A stretch of 64,000 bases of DNA from Chionis minor (taxonomy: Eukaryota > Chordata > Aves > Charadriiformes > Chionididae), in NCBI GenBank assembly GCA_013398295.1, contig VZSF01006860.1:1-64000 (forward strand). Reading direction: 5' to 3'. Shown here piece by piece: positions 31,095-43,900 of the stretch (its first letter is position 1; each line of letters opens with the position of its first letter). Below the pieces are notes generated by a model, which saw only the letters and a list, made by a program, of their open reading frames with translations, made no database searches and was not told the origin of the DNA. The translations under genes were made by a program, and so were the position numbers.

Positions 31095-32310
31095 TCACCA
31101 AGAAGTCTGACTAATCTGATAGCCTTCTATGATGGCATGACAGGATGGATAGATGAGGGGAGGGCAGTGGATGTTGTCTGCCTTGACTTCAGCAAGGCTT
31201 TTGACACCGTCTCCCACAGCATCCTCATAGGCAAGCTTAGGACAGCGGAGGGTGGATTGAGAAGTGGCTGGCAGGTACATCTCAGAGGGTTGTGATCCGT
31301 GGGGCAGAGTCTAGGTGGAGGCTTGTGACTAGTGGTGTTCCTCAGGGGTCAGTACTGGGTCCAGTCCTGGGTCCAGTCCTGTTCAATGTATTCATCAATG
31401 ACCTGGATGAATGGATGGAGTGTACCCTCAGCAAGTTTGCTGATGACACGAAACTGGGAGGGGTGGCTGGCACACCGGAAGACTGTGCTGCCATTCAGTG
31501 TGACCTGAACAGGCTGGAGAGCTGGGCAGGGAAAAACCTGATGAAGAGACAAGTGTCGGGTCCTGCACCTGGGGAGGAATAACCCCATGCACCAGCACAG
31601 GTTGGGGGATGACCTGCTGGAAAGCAGCTCTGTGGAAAGGGACCTGGGAGTCCTGGTGGACAACAGGATGACCATGAGCCAGCAATGTGCCCTTGTGGCC
31701 AAGAAGGCCAATGGCATCCTGGGGTGCATCAAGAGGAATGTAACAAGCAGGTCGAGGGATCTCATCCTCCCCCTCTACTCTGCCCTGGTTGAGGCCGCAT
31801 CTGGAGTACTGCGTCCAGTTCTGGGCTCCCCAGTTTAAGAAGGACAGGGAACTGCTGGAGAGGGTACAGTGAATAGCTACAAAGATGACTAGGGGGCTGG
31901 AGCATCTTTCTTATGAGGAAAGGCCGAGGGAGTTGGGTTATTTTAGTCTGGAGAATAGAAGACTGAGGGGGGATCTCATAAATGCTTATAAACACCTAAA
32001 AGGATGGTGCTGGGAGGATGGGGCCAGTCTTTTTTCAGTGGTGCCCAGTGATAGGACAAGAGGTAACGGGCACAAACTTGAATACAGGAAGTTCCGTCTG
32101 AACTTGAGGAGGAACTTCTTTCCTTTGATGGTGGCAGAGCACTGGAAGAGGCTGCCCAGAGAGGTGGTGGCGTCTCTGACTCTGGAGACATTCCAAACCC
32201 GCCTGGACACCATCCTGCATAACCTATTGTAGGTGGACCTGCTCTGGCAAGGGGGCTGGACCAGATGATCTCCAGAGGTCCCTTCTAACCCCTATGATTC
32301 TATGATTCTA
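31095..32310 (+). mobile_element. CR1 LINE reverse-transcriptase fragment with 3' end (1.2 kb)
   Basis: The sense strand encodes the C-terminal half of a CR1 ORF2: [17 protein letters not shown] (31170-31220), the box [11 protein letters not shown] (31331-31363), the catalytic-type FADDTKLGG (31436 on), then [16 protein letters not shown] and [20 protein letters not shown], ending with the terminal repeats ATGATTCTATGATTCTA at 32294-32310. The reading frame is broken near 31545-31590 and in later segments. A 12-bp direct duplication (CTGGGTCCAGTC, about 31356-31379) adds codons. It is inactive. It lies in the TCEANC intron, antisense to that gene. Confidence 0.95.
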
Positions 32311-35261
32311 AATGCCTTGTCTCTGCTGTATGCCTTACCTGGTTCACAGTCAACTTTACCTTAGCACAGTTAACTCCCACTGATAAGCCAAGAGACAAAC
32401 TCAGAATGCATTCAGGTAAGTGTGGATCGATGTCTTGGAAGGGTAGAGAAGGCTGAACACCAGTGTTCCACTTCAGATGTAGATGATCTTTTTTCTTCAA
32501 GGAATTCTATGTAATCATAAGAAAATCCAGACTACAGCCAAGATAAAGATCAGAAGAAGCCAAGTACTCCAAGTGGTGTAATAAATTTTCTGCCAAAAAT
32601 GTGGTTAATGCTATAGCAGAAACGGTGCATAGCAGAGTCCTGGAACCACCAGATTTCTTGCTTTGGGCAATTTAATTTCCATATAAACAATGAAAATTAT
32701 CAATTGCTATTTTAAACTCAGACCCCAAGAGGAAATCAGAGAATTCTCACAGCCAGCCTCCAGACCCAAAACATTCCTTCATCCTATCTACAGTGGGAGA
32801 GCAGATATCAAAGACGTCACCAAGAGATCCTTTTCCAGGGCTTTTATTTCATCTTGGCAAAAATCAGAGCTCTTCCTGCCTCTCAGCAGGACTGTCTCCC
32901 ACCACTAAAAATTTCTGAACTATACAGAAATTCATCTTTGAAGAATAGCCACATGAATAAAGCTAAGTTAATACAGTAACAACTGAGAAAATAAAGCAGT
33001 ACTATTGCCAGATGTCTGCGACCACTGACACCTCACTGACCGAGAGAGTCACCTCTTGGTCAAAGATCCCGAAGCAGCAGAGTACGTGAGTTTAGGATTA
33101 CTGCAAAACCATTTCCCAAAAATGTCTACTTTATTTGCAGAATGCTATTACTGTAGTGCCAGAGGCAAAACACATCTTTTATTCTTCTGCACACAACAGA
33201 ATAGAGCCACAGTGAGCAAGAAAAGGAAAATTAAGAGTACTATGTAAAACATTGTTTCAAGAAATTTCACAGGACATCTGGTGAAAGAGTTTGTGTATAA
33301 CGGCAAGTAGTCTGATAGAGCAATAGCTTTGTTCTGCATCTTTTACATCAGTGACTGCTTGAAATACAGCACTCAACTAGTCTGGAGATACGCTGTCTCT
33401 ACCCCGTGTTTCTCTCACTGGAACAATCCTCTTTCAGCTTTCTTCCCAAGAGGAGTTTGCAGGGGAGAGAGAGCAGAGTACATTGCATCGGTGTGAGGAC
33501 GCGCACAGTAGCCTCTTTTACAAAGCAAATTTTTCATCCTGATTTGGAGTTGCTTCTCCTAGAACCTCCCTTTTTAATCAAAATAGAATTCTTATTTCCT
33601 TTAAAAAAATAATTAGGAAAAAATCAATATACTGCATAATGAAGTTATCAAGCCTCAGGGATCAACCCCAAAGTAGAGCTGTCAGTACATTTTTCTAATA
33701 AGATCAAACAAACATGCATGGATTTAATGAGACAGGAATAACTGTTGCCCTTGCCAGACTGCTTAGCCACTGGCTTCATTTGACCTCAGTATACAAGCCG
33801 GAGCTCAGGAAAGGACTTAAAATATTACAGCTACACCAAATGAATAACACTTCTAACTTGTCTCACAGAAAAAAGTAGGTGAAAAGAAGTCCTTAAGAAT
33901 TGAACGCCTACAGCTCTTTGGAGTTCTACAAGCTCCAGCCGATGTTACAGTGGACAGAAACACCCCAGCAGAGACGTTATCTTGTTAATCATTTCTTTTA
34001 ATAATTTAGTTTAGAATTAAACTGATTCTCACCAGAAGGTATTTCAGCTTTTCCTGTATCTTGTCTGCTTTACCCATGTGAATTTTTCTACTGAACTGAC
34101 TGGTTACCCGAGTTAGACAAACACCTTAAACCCTGAAAATATTACAAGTAACGCATTATTCCACTGATTTGAAATATTTATTTCTATTGATATGGTTTAC
34201 CTTTTTAATAAAATACTTCTATGGAGTTTAAAAAAAAAAAGACAAAATTTAGTTTTAACCAGCTACAGATTGCAACTATCAAGTGGAGGTATTAGCTAAC
34301 CTCTTCCACAACAGGATAGCTATATGGATTCACAATCCACTCTAATACATTATGATTCAATGGGGTGATAATAAAACACGTATACCGTTCAGAGAGATTT
34401 GTCATTAACAGTTTCATTTGAAATTATATATAAATAATGTGTGCTTCTATTTGCTTTAAAATCTGCACCATTTCACATAGAGAAACACATGGTTTCTCTA
34501 ACCTAGAACCAGATGATTTTTCAGTATTAACGTCATGCAAAATCATGTTTTCAAGTTTGGTCACACAGATTTTCCATGGGGGTCTCTGGTTTTTCAAATT
34601 TTTATGACAAAGCCAGTCAAAGCTGGCAGAGGAATACCTTTTCTCTCAGACACTTGCCACTACTTGTCAGTATGAGGCACCAGCTGGAGGTTCCAGCAGG
34701 TCAAAAGTCAGGTTTTTGACACACAGGGCGCATTTTCAAAACATGAGCTACCATTTTGGTGACAAGTGACATATCACATAGGAAAAGAAGAGTGTTGAAT
34801 GAAATTTAAGCAGACAACTCAGACATAAATTACTGTTACCTAGCTATGGCAAAGACACAGATTGTGATATATTTATTTTGCACTAATTAAGCTGACCTGC
34901 TACAGTGAAGCTTATCAAGGGGTTCAAGCTTTTTGGGGGACTGCACACAATTTTACCCAAATCATACAACAGTTTTTGTGATTATAAATTAACAGAGTCT
35001 TTTGCGAACTAAAGACTACAACTTACCATCTGCACAAAAAACCCAAGCTTGCTAGAAGTACAACTGGTATCTTCCAAATATATATCAGTCATTAAGAACA
35101 AAGTTTAATCTGGGACAAGTAGAAAATGCTAATACCATTCCTATAACATCACCTACCTTGGTACCGAAGCAAAACTACACTGTGCGAAATTATTTTATTT
35201 GCACTTTGTGGAACAATTGCTTCATTTCCTAACATTCATGTTCTTCCAAGACTAACAATTT

Positions 35262-35300
35262 TTTTATTTTTTTTTTTAAAAATTACTATTATTATTGCTA
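35262..35300. repeat. Poly-T and ATT-rich low-complexity stretch
   Basis: T-runs are followed by AAAAATTACTATTATTATTG. Simple sequence, no function inferred. Confidence 0.7.
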
Positions 35301-38074
35301 CATTTGAAAGACAATACGAAGAATATTTCACTGTTTTCCTACAGTCAGAGGACATTATAAACAGTCTTTCTCACTCACAAAATATACCAGGCAATACCAA
35401 CATGATTTAAGCAGCTTAGCGTCATCGTTTATTAATGAACTACTTCAATTCAATAGTTTAGTCTCCTAAATAGTTCATCTGGACAGATGCAAATTATCAT
35501 ATTCATACTTTCAATCACCTAGGACAAGCAAATCAGCCAAATACTTCAGCAAAACTGCGACATCTGCCAAGGGGAAATCACAATTCAAAACCCCCAGTAC
35601 ACTTGAGATTGTCTTGTATACTGTAACACTTTCAGAAGGAAAAAAATGGGAGCTGTTCCGCACTTCTTTTAAGGTTGTAAGCCTCTAGTGTTCCCATCTT
35701 TCCACCACAGGCAAAAATACTAGGAGTTTACTGTCTGGAAAAAGAAATGTTACGTATAACATGGCTCCAAGGACCAGCACTTGAAGAAATCAGTCTTTTC
35801 AGCATTCTATTGTAACTGCAAAAGACTGACGATACTTTCCCTGTTCACCTATAATGATGTTACCTCTCATGTTTCTGCCTGGTATTTCAGCTTTCCTCCA
35901 CTACTTTCTAACTTCCTTTTGAATTTCTTGTTCATTTACCGGGGCAGAATTAATTGGGAAGGTTTTGGTTTTTTTTTAATTGTACTCAGGCGAGGAACTT
36001 GTGAGATGCAGGTTTAAAACTGGCTTTTAAGTGATAGATCTCACCTGACATTCTTGCAGGTCCATTTATTTTTCAGTGTCCATAAATACTGTTTATATCT
36101 TCTTGCAGATGTACTAATTTGAAATCCGGACAGCCTCGATCTAAACAAAGCTTTCGTAAGGTGGTTCTCATATCCTCCTTTCAGTAAGCTTCTGCCTTGG
36201 CACAGAAGTCCAACAAAACAGATTGGCTTGCTGATAGGAACCTAAATGAAGAAGCAAAAATGTACTTAAAACATATCCATTCAAAGTACATTTGTTCGTT
36301 TAATACTTCACAAACAAAACATGAATCATTTTGGAGACGAACAAACAATTCTTTCTCCTGAATACAATTCCTCGACAAAACAGCTTTAAAGATTATTCTT
36401 ACTTATCTAGAACTAGCAAAGACTTCAACTCTACCACACTACAAGCAAAAGTAAATGTTTGGTCTGCGATGTCTTTTTATGACAAATTAATACAAAAATG
36501 GAACATGTAACTAATAAAAACATGTTTTATGAACTTTTGTGAGTTTTTGATCAATTGTCAGATGAACACTAACTTCTTATTGCTTTAATGTTCAGTTTCT
36601 GGTTAAGCCTCAGCTCCACACTATTTCTACTTGTCATTACATTGTCAGGGACATACTTACATCAGATATTGCTTTATCATTCTTTTACAGGTTTTCCACT
36701 GAAAAGTGATATAACTTTTTCCCTTTAAAAATAAATCCTTTGTATGCAGAAGAGCACGTATGTTCCTGGCCCCTCTACAGAGAAAGTGTATAATATAATC
36801 AAAGGGTACTATAAGAAACTATTAGTGTCCGCTAAAATTCCTTCTGCTAAAACATGGATACTTAAATTTGAAAGTACACCATGTCTAAACATTTAAGAGT
36901 CTTGATCAAGACACCTGATATACTGGTTGAAATAAGATGTGAAATAAAACTTGAAGTTGAATGGATTTTTATATATTTAGTTATTAAAACAATACTACAT
37001 TGAAAAGTGTGAACTCTAAAATTCCTTTCTATATTTACACCAGCACTTGACTGATCTCAAGACATCAATGGTGCACAGGGACCAATATAATAAATATCTA
37101 AAAATTCCCATAATGCTACCATCACAGATATCCATCCTGCAGTGTTCAAGCTCAGCCTCTTCCGTGAGCGGGAATCATAGCCGCTCATGATATAAATCAG
37201 TAGGGCAATTACAACAGCTGGCAGAAGAGGCCCAGCCACGTGTATTTGTCTGACAGCAGCCGAGGTTTGCCTGACGTGGAAGCCAGCTGTGGAGTAATGG
37301 CTTGTCTGGAAGAGGTTTGGAGTCAGCCTCGTGACGCCAGCAGCTGACCAACGCCGCCGTGGCCTGCACCTCAGACACGGGCCCAGGAAACAAGGCAGAC
37401 ATCGGCCTGCAAATCGGCAGGCAAGCACTCCCATAAAACGGGTGGGCCAGTTCACACAGAAACTGTGCGCCAAAATGCCACTCAGCGGTGCCACGCATAC
37501 GCTAACTCCCTGTTTTTTCTCCAAATCCTTCATGAAAACCTCCTCGGCTCTGTTCCTCCTACACACCCTCAGGCCCACCACCTAGCTTAAGTCTGATCCG
37601 CTGCTGCATTGCTCAAGGACAAAATGTCGCCCCTCCTCAGACCTCTGGCACAGCCCAAGCAGAAGCAGCAAGCACGGACCTAGCGGCCAACGTCCCCCAC
37701 TCCTCGGGGAGCTGTGGCCGCCGCACCCCTTCCCCTCCAGCCTCCGAGGCCCGGGCCTGGGCAGAAGCGGCGCCGGTGGCGCCTCCCGGGGGTCCCGCCC
37801 GCCGCGGAGCGCCATTTCATGGAGCGGCGGGGGGTCCCCGCACCGCCCGCTGACCGCCGCCCCGCCGGACCCCACCTCCGGCGCCAGGGCACGGGGAAGC
37901 GTTGCGCCGGCATCGCCGAGGAGGGGGGAGCTGCGCGCCTCCCTCCAGCTGCCCCGGGCGAAACACACAGCACTACTACCTCCCCCCACAACAACCCCCC
38001 CCGTACCCCGGCAGCGGGGCCGGCGCCGTTACCTCCGCAGCGGGCCTCAACATGGCACCGCCCGCCCGCCCGCT

Positions 38075-38084
38075 CGCTTCCGGC
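38075..38084 (-). promoter_or_regulatory. ETS-family core site
   Basis: The minus strand reads GCCGGAAGCG, containing the CCGGAAG ETS/GABPA core typical of housekeeping CpG promoters. It lies in the predicted first exon. Confidence 0.4.
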
Positions 38085-38102
38085 TCCGCGCAGGGCCGCG
38101 CC

Positions 38103-38112
38103 GCCGCCATCT
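38103..38112 (-). promoter_or_regulatory. YY1-type site
   Basis: The minus strand reads AGATGGCGGC, matching the YY1 core AAGATGGCGGC that is common just downstream of transcription starts. Confidence 0.4.
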
Positions 38113-38569
38113 CTGCCAGCGGGCGGGCCGGACTGCGGGGCCAGCGGCTGCGCGCTGGGCCCGGCGACGGCGGAGCGCCCCGGTGCCGGGGTGGCCGCGT
38201 CCCGTTGTCAGACTGCCATGAGGGTGGTGGAAGCGTGGGGAGAAGACATGGGGGCACGGTCAGTGTGAGCTCCTGTGCTGTCCCCCGGGGTCACTGCAGG
38301 GCTGAAAGCATCTTGGAGAAAGCAGCTACCGTGGAAGTAACTTGCTTTCCCAAGCAGTCAGAGGTGTGAAGGCACAGCTTCCACCCAGGCTGCCCGCCAC
38401 GCGTTGGGCATTGCTGCGTTCTGGCACCTGACGTGGCCGTGGGGTGGAAGGGATGCCGGGCTGCCGCTGGCCTGGGGCCCCTGTGCTGGGCACGGCCTTC
38501 CCCTGGTGCCCGGCCACCGTGCTGATGGAGCAGGAGCCTGATGGAGCAGGAGCTGGAGACAGGCCTGGA

Positions 38570-40707
38570 GAGCAGGGCTTTGGGAGCCCTCTGCTTGGGA
38601 GAGCTGGAAAAGCTCTTTGGCTCCCCTCAGCCCCGAGCCTGATGAAAAAGCAGATGATACTCATGCGATTTTAAACTTTAACCTCAGCCGCGACATGGCC
38701 CGTCTCGAAACACAGCTAGGGCAAGGCAGTGCCACACACCAAGTGGGGTAAATGGGTATCGTAGCTGTGGCTAACAGAGAACAGAAAAAACATTGTAAAA
38801 CTTCTCATTTTCAACATTGTACTGCATTACTTTTGGTATAACCAACTAGTCTTTTGGGTGACAAACAGCTTTCGGTGTACACAGAGTTAAAGAAAATAAA
38901 TATTTTAAAACTTAATTCATGGGGGTAACAGCTTTTGGATATAATGAAGTGCGCTGGACATACCCAATTATGCAGTAAACACCTAAAAGTTGATGCATTT
39001 TAGTCAAAGATACTTGTCACTGACTTTATTGCTGTGCTTTCCTCTTTCATAGATGTTTTACATAAGGCACTCAAAATGATTTTGTAAAAGATTAATACCT
39101 CTAGAACTTCGGCTCTACAGCAAATGTACAAGTGTGTGCCGGGGTTTATTGTCAATTGCAGTAAAAAGTTGGTATGATTTTTTAATGCATGTTTTTTATT
39201 CCCTAATGAGGCCTATGTTGCCCTCTGCTGACTATAAACTGAACTTATGTACCTGAACTTGCCAAATATGATTCAGCATGAGTATCATGTATGGCAGACA
39301 CACCTCTTTTTCCCTGTTTTCACACTAATCATAAAGGGGAAAAAAAAGCCTTGCATTGTTGTATAGAATGTAAAAAACCACATAATTGATTAAGTTACTG
39401 TAATGAACCAGTGATCAGTGTTCGTTATTGAGTGGTATCAAACTTTTCCTTGCTAGTGCAGCAGTGGTTGCATGATACACCAATAACTGAAGAACCCTAG
39501 ATGATAGCCAATTCTGTTTAATACTTACTTTGCAAGGTATTTGTGCTGAACTTATGAATTCACCAGTGATTGATCGCATGGTGCAATGATTAGCCCTGGC
39601 TATCTGAAGGCCACAGTTGAAATCAGGCTGCCTTTTTGCCTTGTCTTTGTGGCTCATGCAGAAACAAAGTGTGGGACAAAGCTACCCCAAAGAGTCTGTA
39701 GTTTTATGAAACACGAGAGGAAGAATTTGAAGCAGATGATGTGACTGTGGAGAATTGGCACCAAAAAATAGTAGCAAAAGAATAACACTGTCCAAGCCTT
39801 CCAGGTCCAAATGTGGCATGTCATCCAATGACCTATCTTACATATTTTTAAGTATTTTTTGCAGCATACATATGTCATGAGCTCAGCAGCAGCTATCATG
39901 GCAATATTCAAGAGTTAGCAGTTTAGTTTCAGTTTGGGGCTCCCAGGATAAAGCTCTTGAATGCTAGTTTTCTTTAACCTTTCTCTATCTGTACAGCTGT
40001 GAGCGTGGTACGTATATGATTCCTTATATGCTCAGCTGAAAGCGCCTTGCTTTCTGCAGAGGCACAGAGCTCCCTTGGCAGGAAGGCGCAAGAAGGACCG
40101 TGACTTGCTCCTCATGATTAGCCCTTCTTTGAGCAGGGATCAAAACTGAGGACGCCTTTCCTCAAGGCAGGTTCCTCACTTGAAGGACTGCTCAGGCATC
40201 TCCATTAAATCGTCTTTGATCTAATCATTAGGGATCGTTATTCCAGTTTCCCATCTATAAAACACAGACAATAATGCTTTCTCAATTACCCCTGAAGTAA
40301 ACAACAACAGGAAAACCTCAGATAAAAAATATATTCCTATTACAATCATCCATATGTGTATATGGGTGTAATAATATATATGTACATCTTTGTGTTTGCA
40401 TGGTTTACTCGGATAAAATCAGCGCTAACAGCGACAACTTCCTTGAAACTTCAGTATTGGCTGTGGGAAGTATCTGCTTCTCTAAAAACAGACTTCTGTT
40501 CAATGAAGTGGGATATTCTGCCAGCTGATAAAGTGTTAAATATCCACAGAACTAGTTGGAAAAATGTTATTCAAGCAATGTTCATTGTAAGGTCCTCACA
40601 AGGAATAGTATCTGTTCCAAATAAGCTTCCCTAAAAAAGTTTTTTTTCTAGACCAAACAATTATTCTATTTAAAGAAAAACAAAATCAAAACCAAAATGG
40701 TTGGGTA
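38570..40707. other. Intergenic, no gene seen
   Basis: AT-rich sequence with an alternating TATATG stretch at about 40350-40390. No exon, RNA gene or recognised repeat. Confidence 0.5.
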
Positions 40708-40873
40708 TAGAATCACAGAATGTTAAGGGTTGGAAGGGACCTCTGGAGATCATCTGGTTCAACCCCCCTGCCAGAGCAGGTCCACCTACAGCAGGTTGCA
40801 CAGGATGGCATCTAGGCAGGTTTGGAATGTCTCCAGAGTCGGAGACTCCACCACCTCTCTCGGCAACCTGTTC
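40708..40873 (-). mobile_element. CR1 LINE 3' fragment (about 165 bp)
   Basis: The plus strand starts TAGAATCACAGAATG and continues GGTTGGAAGGGACCTCTGGA and GGTCCACCTACAGCAGG, the antisense of the CR1 3' end. It is of the same subfamily type as the copies at 31095-32310 and 52634-53061 (shared AGATCATCTGGTTC). It is truncated at about 40873, where an AT-rich inverted repeat begins. Confidence 0.93.
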
Positions 40874-40908
40874 AATACAATAAATATTGTATTCAATACA
40901 ATAAATGT
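40874..40908. repeat. AT-rich inverted and direct repeat
   Basis: AATACAAT and ATTGTATT form a short inverted repeat, and CAATACAATAAAT occurs twice. It abuts the truncated end of a CR1 copy. Confidence 0.7.
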
Positions 40909-40909
40909 A

Positions 40910-43900
40910 TTATCTATTCTATTAAAATTTATTTTATTTTTTAAATTATGTCATATCATAATGTCCTAACAGGCTGCTATTTTATGATGTAATTTAGTGC
41001 TTTGCCATATAGTCCCACAGTGGTACAACACATCATTTTGGACAGACTATAAAAATTTAACATGTCTGAGTTTAAATGAGCTGTAGGCTTGCATTTTCTG
41101 CATGTGATCTACATAAAAGACAACATTTCAACATCAAATAAAACTGTTCACAACACGTGAACAGTTCTGGCTTGCCATTGAGCAGGAAACATCCTGCAAA
41201 ACTGCCACAGTTATTACTTTGTTTATTTATTAACTTATACTTGTATCTATGAAAGATCACAGTCACTGGAAGTAGAATAGTGATATGCAGTTTCTTTTAA
41301 TGAAATAAAAAGCTTTTTTTTTTTAACCAGTTTTGAAGATGTTGAGTGTTGATAATACATTAGCAATGAAATATTGCAGAGATGTACTCCCATTTACAAA
41401 ATATTTGTAATGTATGTAATTTGTAATGCAATTTGTATTTGAAACAATATGTGCGAGCTCCCTTAAAGTCTTCTTTCTTCAATTTGTTTTTCAAAGGACA
41501 AACTTTAGTCTCTGCTTTTTATTGTAACAATGGAATTGTAACAACCGTCTCTTCAGAATAGCTCTGGCAAAATGTGTTGTGGCGGGAAGGACTGACGGAC
41601 AGGCATTTCCTCTGAAATCCCTGGTTACAGGCACTGGAGCTGTGGTTTGAACTTTCTGAAACTTTGTGCACAGGTAATGGCAGCAGCTGTTCCTTACACA
41701 GAGGAATCAAGGAAATTGTGTCCTGCCTGAAAACCTGAAAGGGAAGTGGTAACTGGTCACTTGCTGGAAATGCTCCTTGACAGGGAGGCAAAGTCAATGT
41801 TAGCTTTCCAAAATACCAGCATAAATCAAAGTATCAGTTGTGAAATCAGATGAGTAAAAGATTGACATAAACATGGCTGAAAACTGAATGTGTCTCTGTA
41901 TCTCCAGCAAAACGCTTGAAAGCCAAAGTTGTGATAAATGATTAAAAATGTTCTTGCCTCCTGACTGAAAATTGAAGAACAGCAGAATTACAAATATCAT
42001 TATTAGAAGTACCATTAATCCTATAGAAAATCATCTTTTTTTTTGATTTATACCTTGTACAACCTTTTTTTATAGGTTTGTAAAGCACTGAATTGACCAC
42101 AGGATAGTTTTGTATTAAATCTCCGTGATGATATGACTGTAAAGACAAAACAAAAGGTGGCCATGGTTCAGAAACTATTTTTTAGCATGGCTGAATAAAA
42201 TGGATTTGTTCAGAATTATGACATTTTCTGGCACTGACTTTAAAGCATGATTTTTATTACTGTGTTTCCTGCTTAGGACGAATTAGATCACGTTATCCTT
42301 GAAAATCAAAAAAGCCAAGAATGATTAATAATGGCACTGGCCGACTAAGGAGAAGGACTTCAGATAGCCTAGTGTTCAGGAAAGGATGTTCCTGGAGTAG
42401 CAGAGCAGCAGCAACAAGCAGAGAGACAGGTACTGCAAATAGCAAACTGGTGAAGTTGGAGGTGTGGGAGGCTACCAGGGAAATATCCTGCAGTGGTTCT
42501 GAAGACGTCTTTCCAACTGCTTGAATTCCTGTGGGAGCCCTAAGTGGCCAATATGTTCATGCCTCGGTCACTGGCAGAAGATTTCACATCTTTGTAATTG
42601 TATCTGTCTCCCAAATCCAACAGACACTAGCCAGATGAGGCATTTGTCTCCTGACAGGGGAATGCACGTCGAAAAGACAACTTTTAACTTTGCACACAGT
42701 TTGAGTGGAAGTATACAATTATATCTATTCTGGCATAAAGCCCTCAAAATCACTTCCATCTTTTGTGGGAAGGGAGCTGGGATAGCAAGAAAAGCAAAAG
42801 TACACAATACTTTCAAAATGGTTTGTTTATGTAATAACTGAATTGATTGATTGAGATACCAAACCTTGTAGTAAGAAGAAATATGACTATGGTGAGGGAG
42901 CAGTAAGAACCAGACACAAGAAAATACCCCTCGCCGTGTATCTGTGCTTGAGGTTGGCTTTCATATTTTTCCCATGCTCCAATTAGTGACCCTTCTCCTG
43001 AGTTCCCTTTCCTGTTCTTGGGTTGCCTAATGTTGACTTCCTCCAGTGTTATGTAGTGGCCAGTTTGCTTCAGTGGCAGGCTACCATAACAAGATTTGTG
43101 CTCTTTTAAGAGATTTGCTCATATCTAGCACATTTTGAAAGAAACAAAAAAGGGCCCACAGAAAGAGAGGCCCTCCCTATGGCATTCATTTTGTGGTCCA
43201 GTGCTGTAGTTCTTTCTGGAGAGCTTTCTTTAGGTTAAGAATTCTTCAGCTTGAAGGTTATTTTGTCCACAAGTCTTGAATTTATATTGTTTCTGGAGTT
43301 CCCAGGAAAAAACCCAAAATCTGTTGATGACAGATGATTCGGTTCATGGAAAGGCTCATTACCTTCCTGCTAGCAAGTAAGGGAAAAAATGACATAACAG
43401 GAGCACTAGTAAGTGAATCATTATAATGAAATTAAATGGGCACCAAATCACCTGTTCCTTCATCCATAATGATATGTGGAAGAGAAACCTGCACAAATTT
43501 CACGTCTATAGACTGTGAAAATCCACGAATTGGGCCATACTTTGGTACTCCGACAGATTTCACTTTGTGAAAGTACCTCCCCTCTCAGTATTTGAGTTGT
43601 GTTCATTCACACAAAGAAAGAAGTCTTGGGTAGCTATTTGTTTCGAGGATCACTTTCACATTTTTAGGCTCTAATCCAGTTTTGAGAGGGAGATAGATCA
43701 GGCCCTGAATTTCCTTAGACCAGCCCTGAGCTGCTGCTGTTTATGTGCAATCAGGTGAAATCTTCAGAACCGGGCGGTGGATGAGCTTGGCAGTGACGCC
43801 GCTCGCCTCTCCTGTTTGTGGCTGCTCATGCTGTTTATTTCCACGTGCCCCAGCCGCTGTGGGTTAAACGCACTCCAGCTTGTTCTTGGGCACTGGGTAG

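Larger units (their letters stand above)
28529..38032 (-). other. TCEANC: TCEANC leader intron
   Basis: The proposed 9.5 kb intron runs from a GTAACG donor (38032) to the CTTTCAG acceptor (28535-28529). It holds the 1.2 kb CR1 copy at 31095-32310 and a 20-bp tandem duplication at 29926-29965. The rest is AT-rich with no exon I can support. Additional non-coding leader exons cannot be excluded. Confidence 0.55.
38033..38115 (-). other. TCEANC: Predicted TCEANC first (non-coding) exon
   Basis: A consensus-like donor, CGGAG|GTAACG, ends at 38033 inside the CpG island, upstream of and in the same orientation as TCEANC. The 5' end is placed near a YY1-type site (38103-38110), which often sits just inside transcription starts. 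The exon contains ATG at 38053-38051. No other donor as good was noticed in the island. Prediction only. Confidence 0.45.
37600..38560 (-). promoter_or_regulatory. TCEANC: CpG-island promoter (TCEANC)
   Basis: Dense CpG and G+C-rich sequence (CCCGCCGCGGAGCGCC, CCGCCCGCTGACCGCCGCC, GGCCGGCGCCGTTACC), sharply bounded by AT-rich flanks. TCEANC is the only recognised gene reading away from it on the minus strand. Several long overlapping openings on both strands inside it reflect base composition. Confidence 0.75.

Noticed and set aside
37582..38369. Overlapping openings on both strands in the second CpG island
   Set aside because: Pro/Arg/Ala/Gly-rich composition artefacts in four frames. No homology is recognised.
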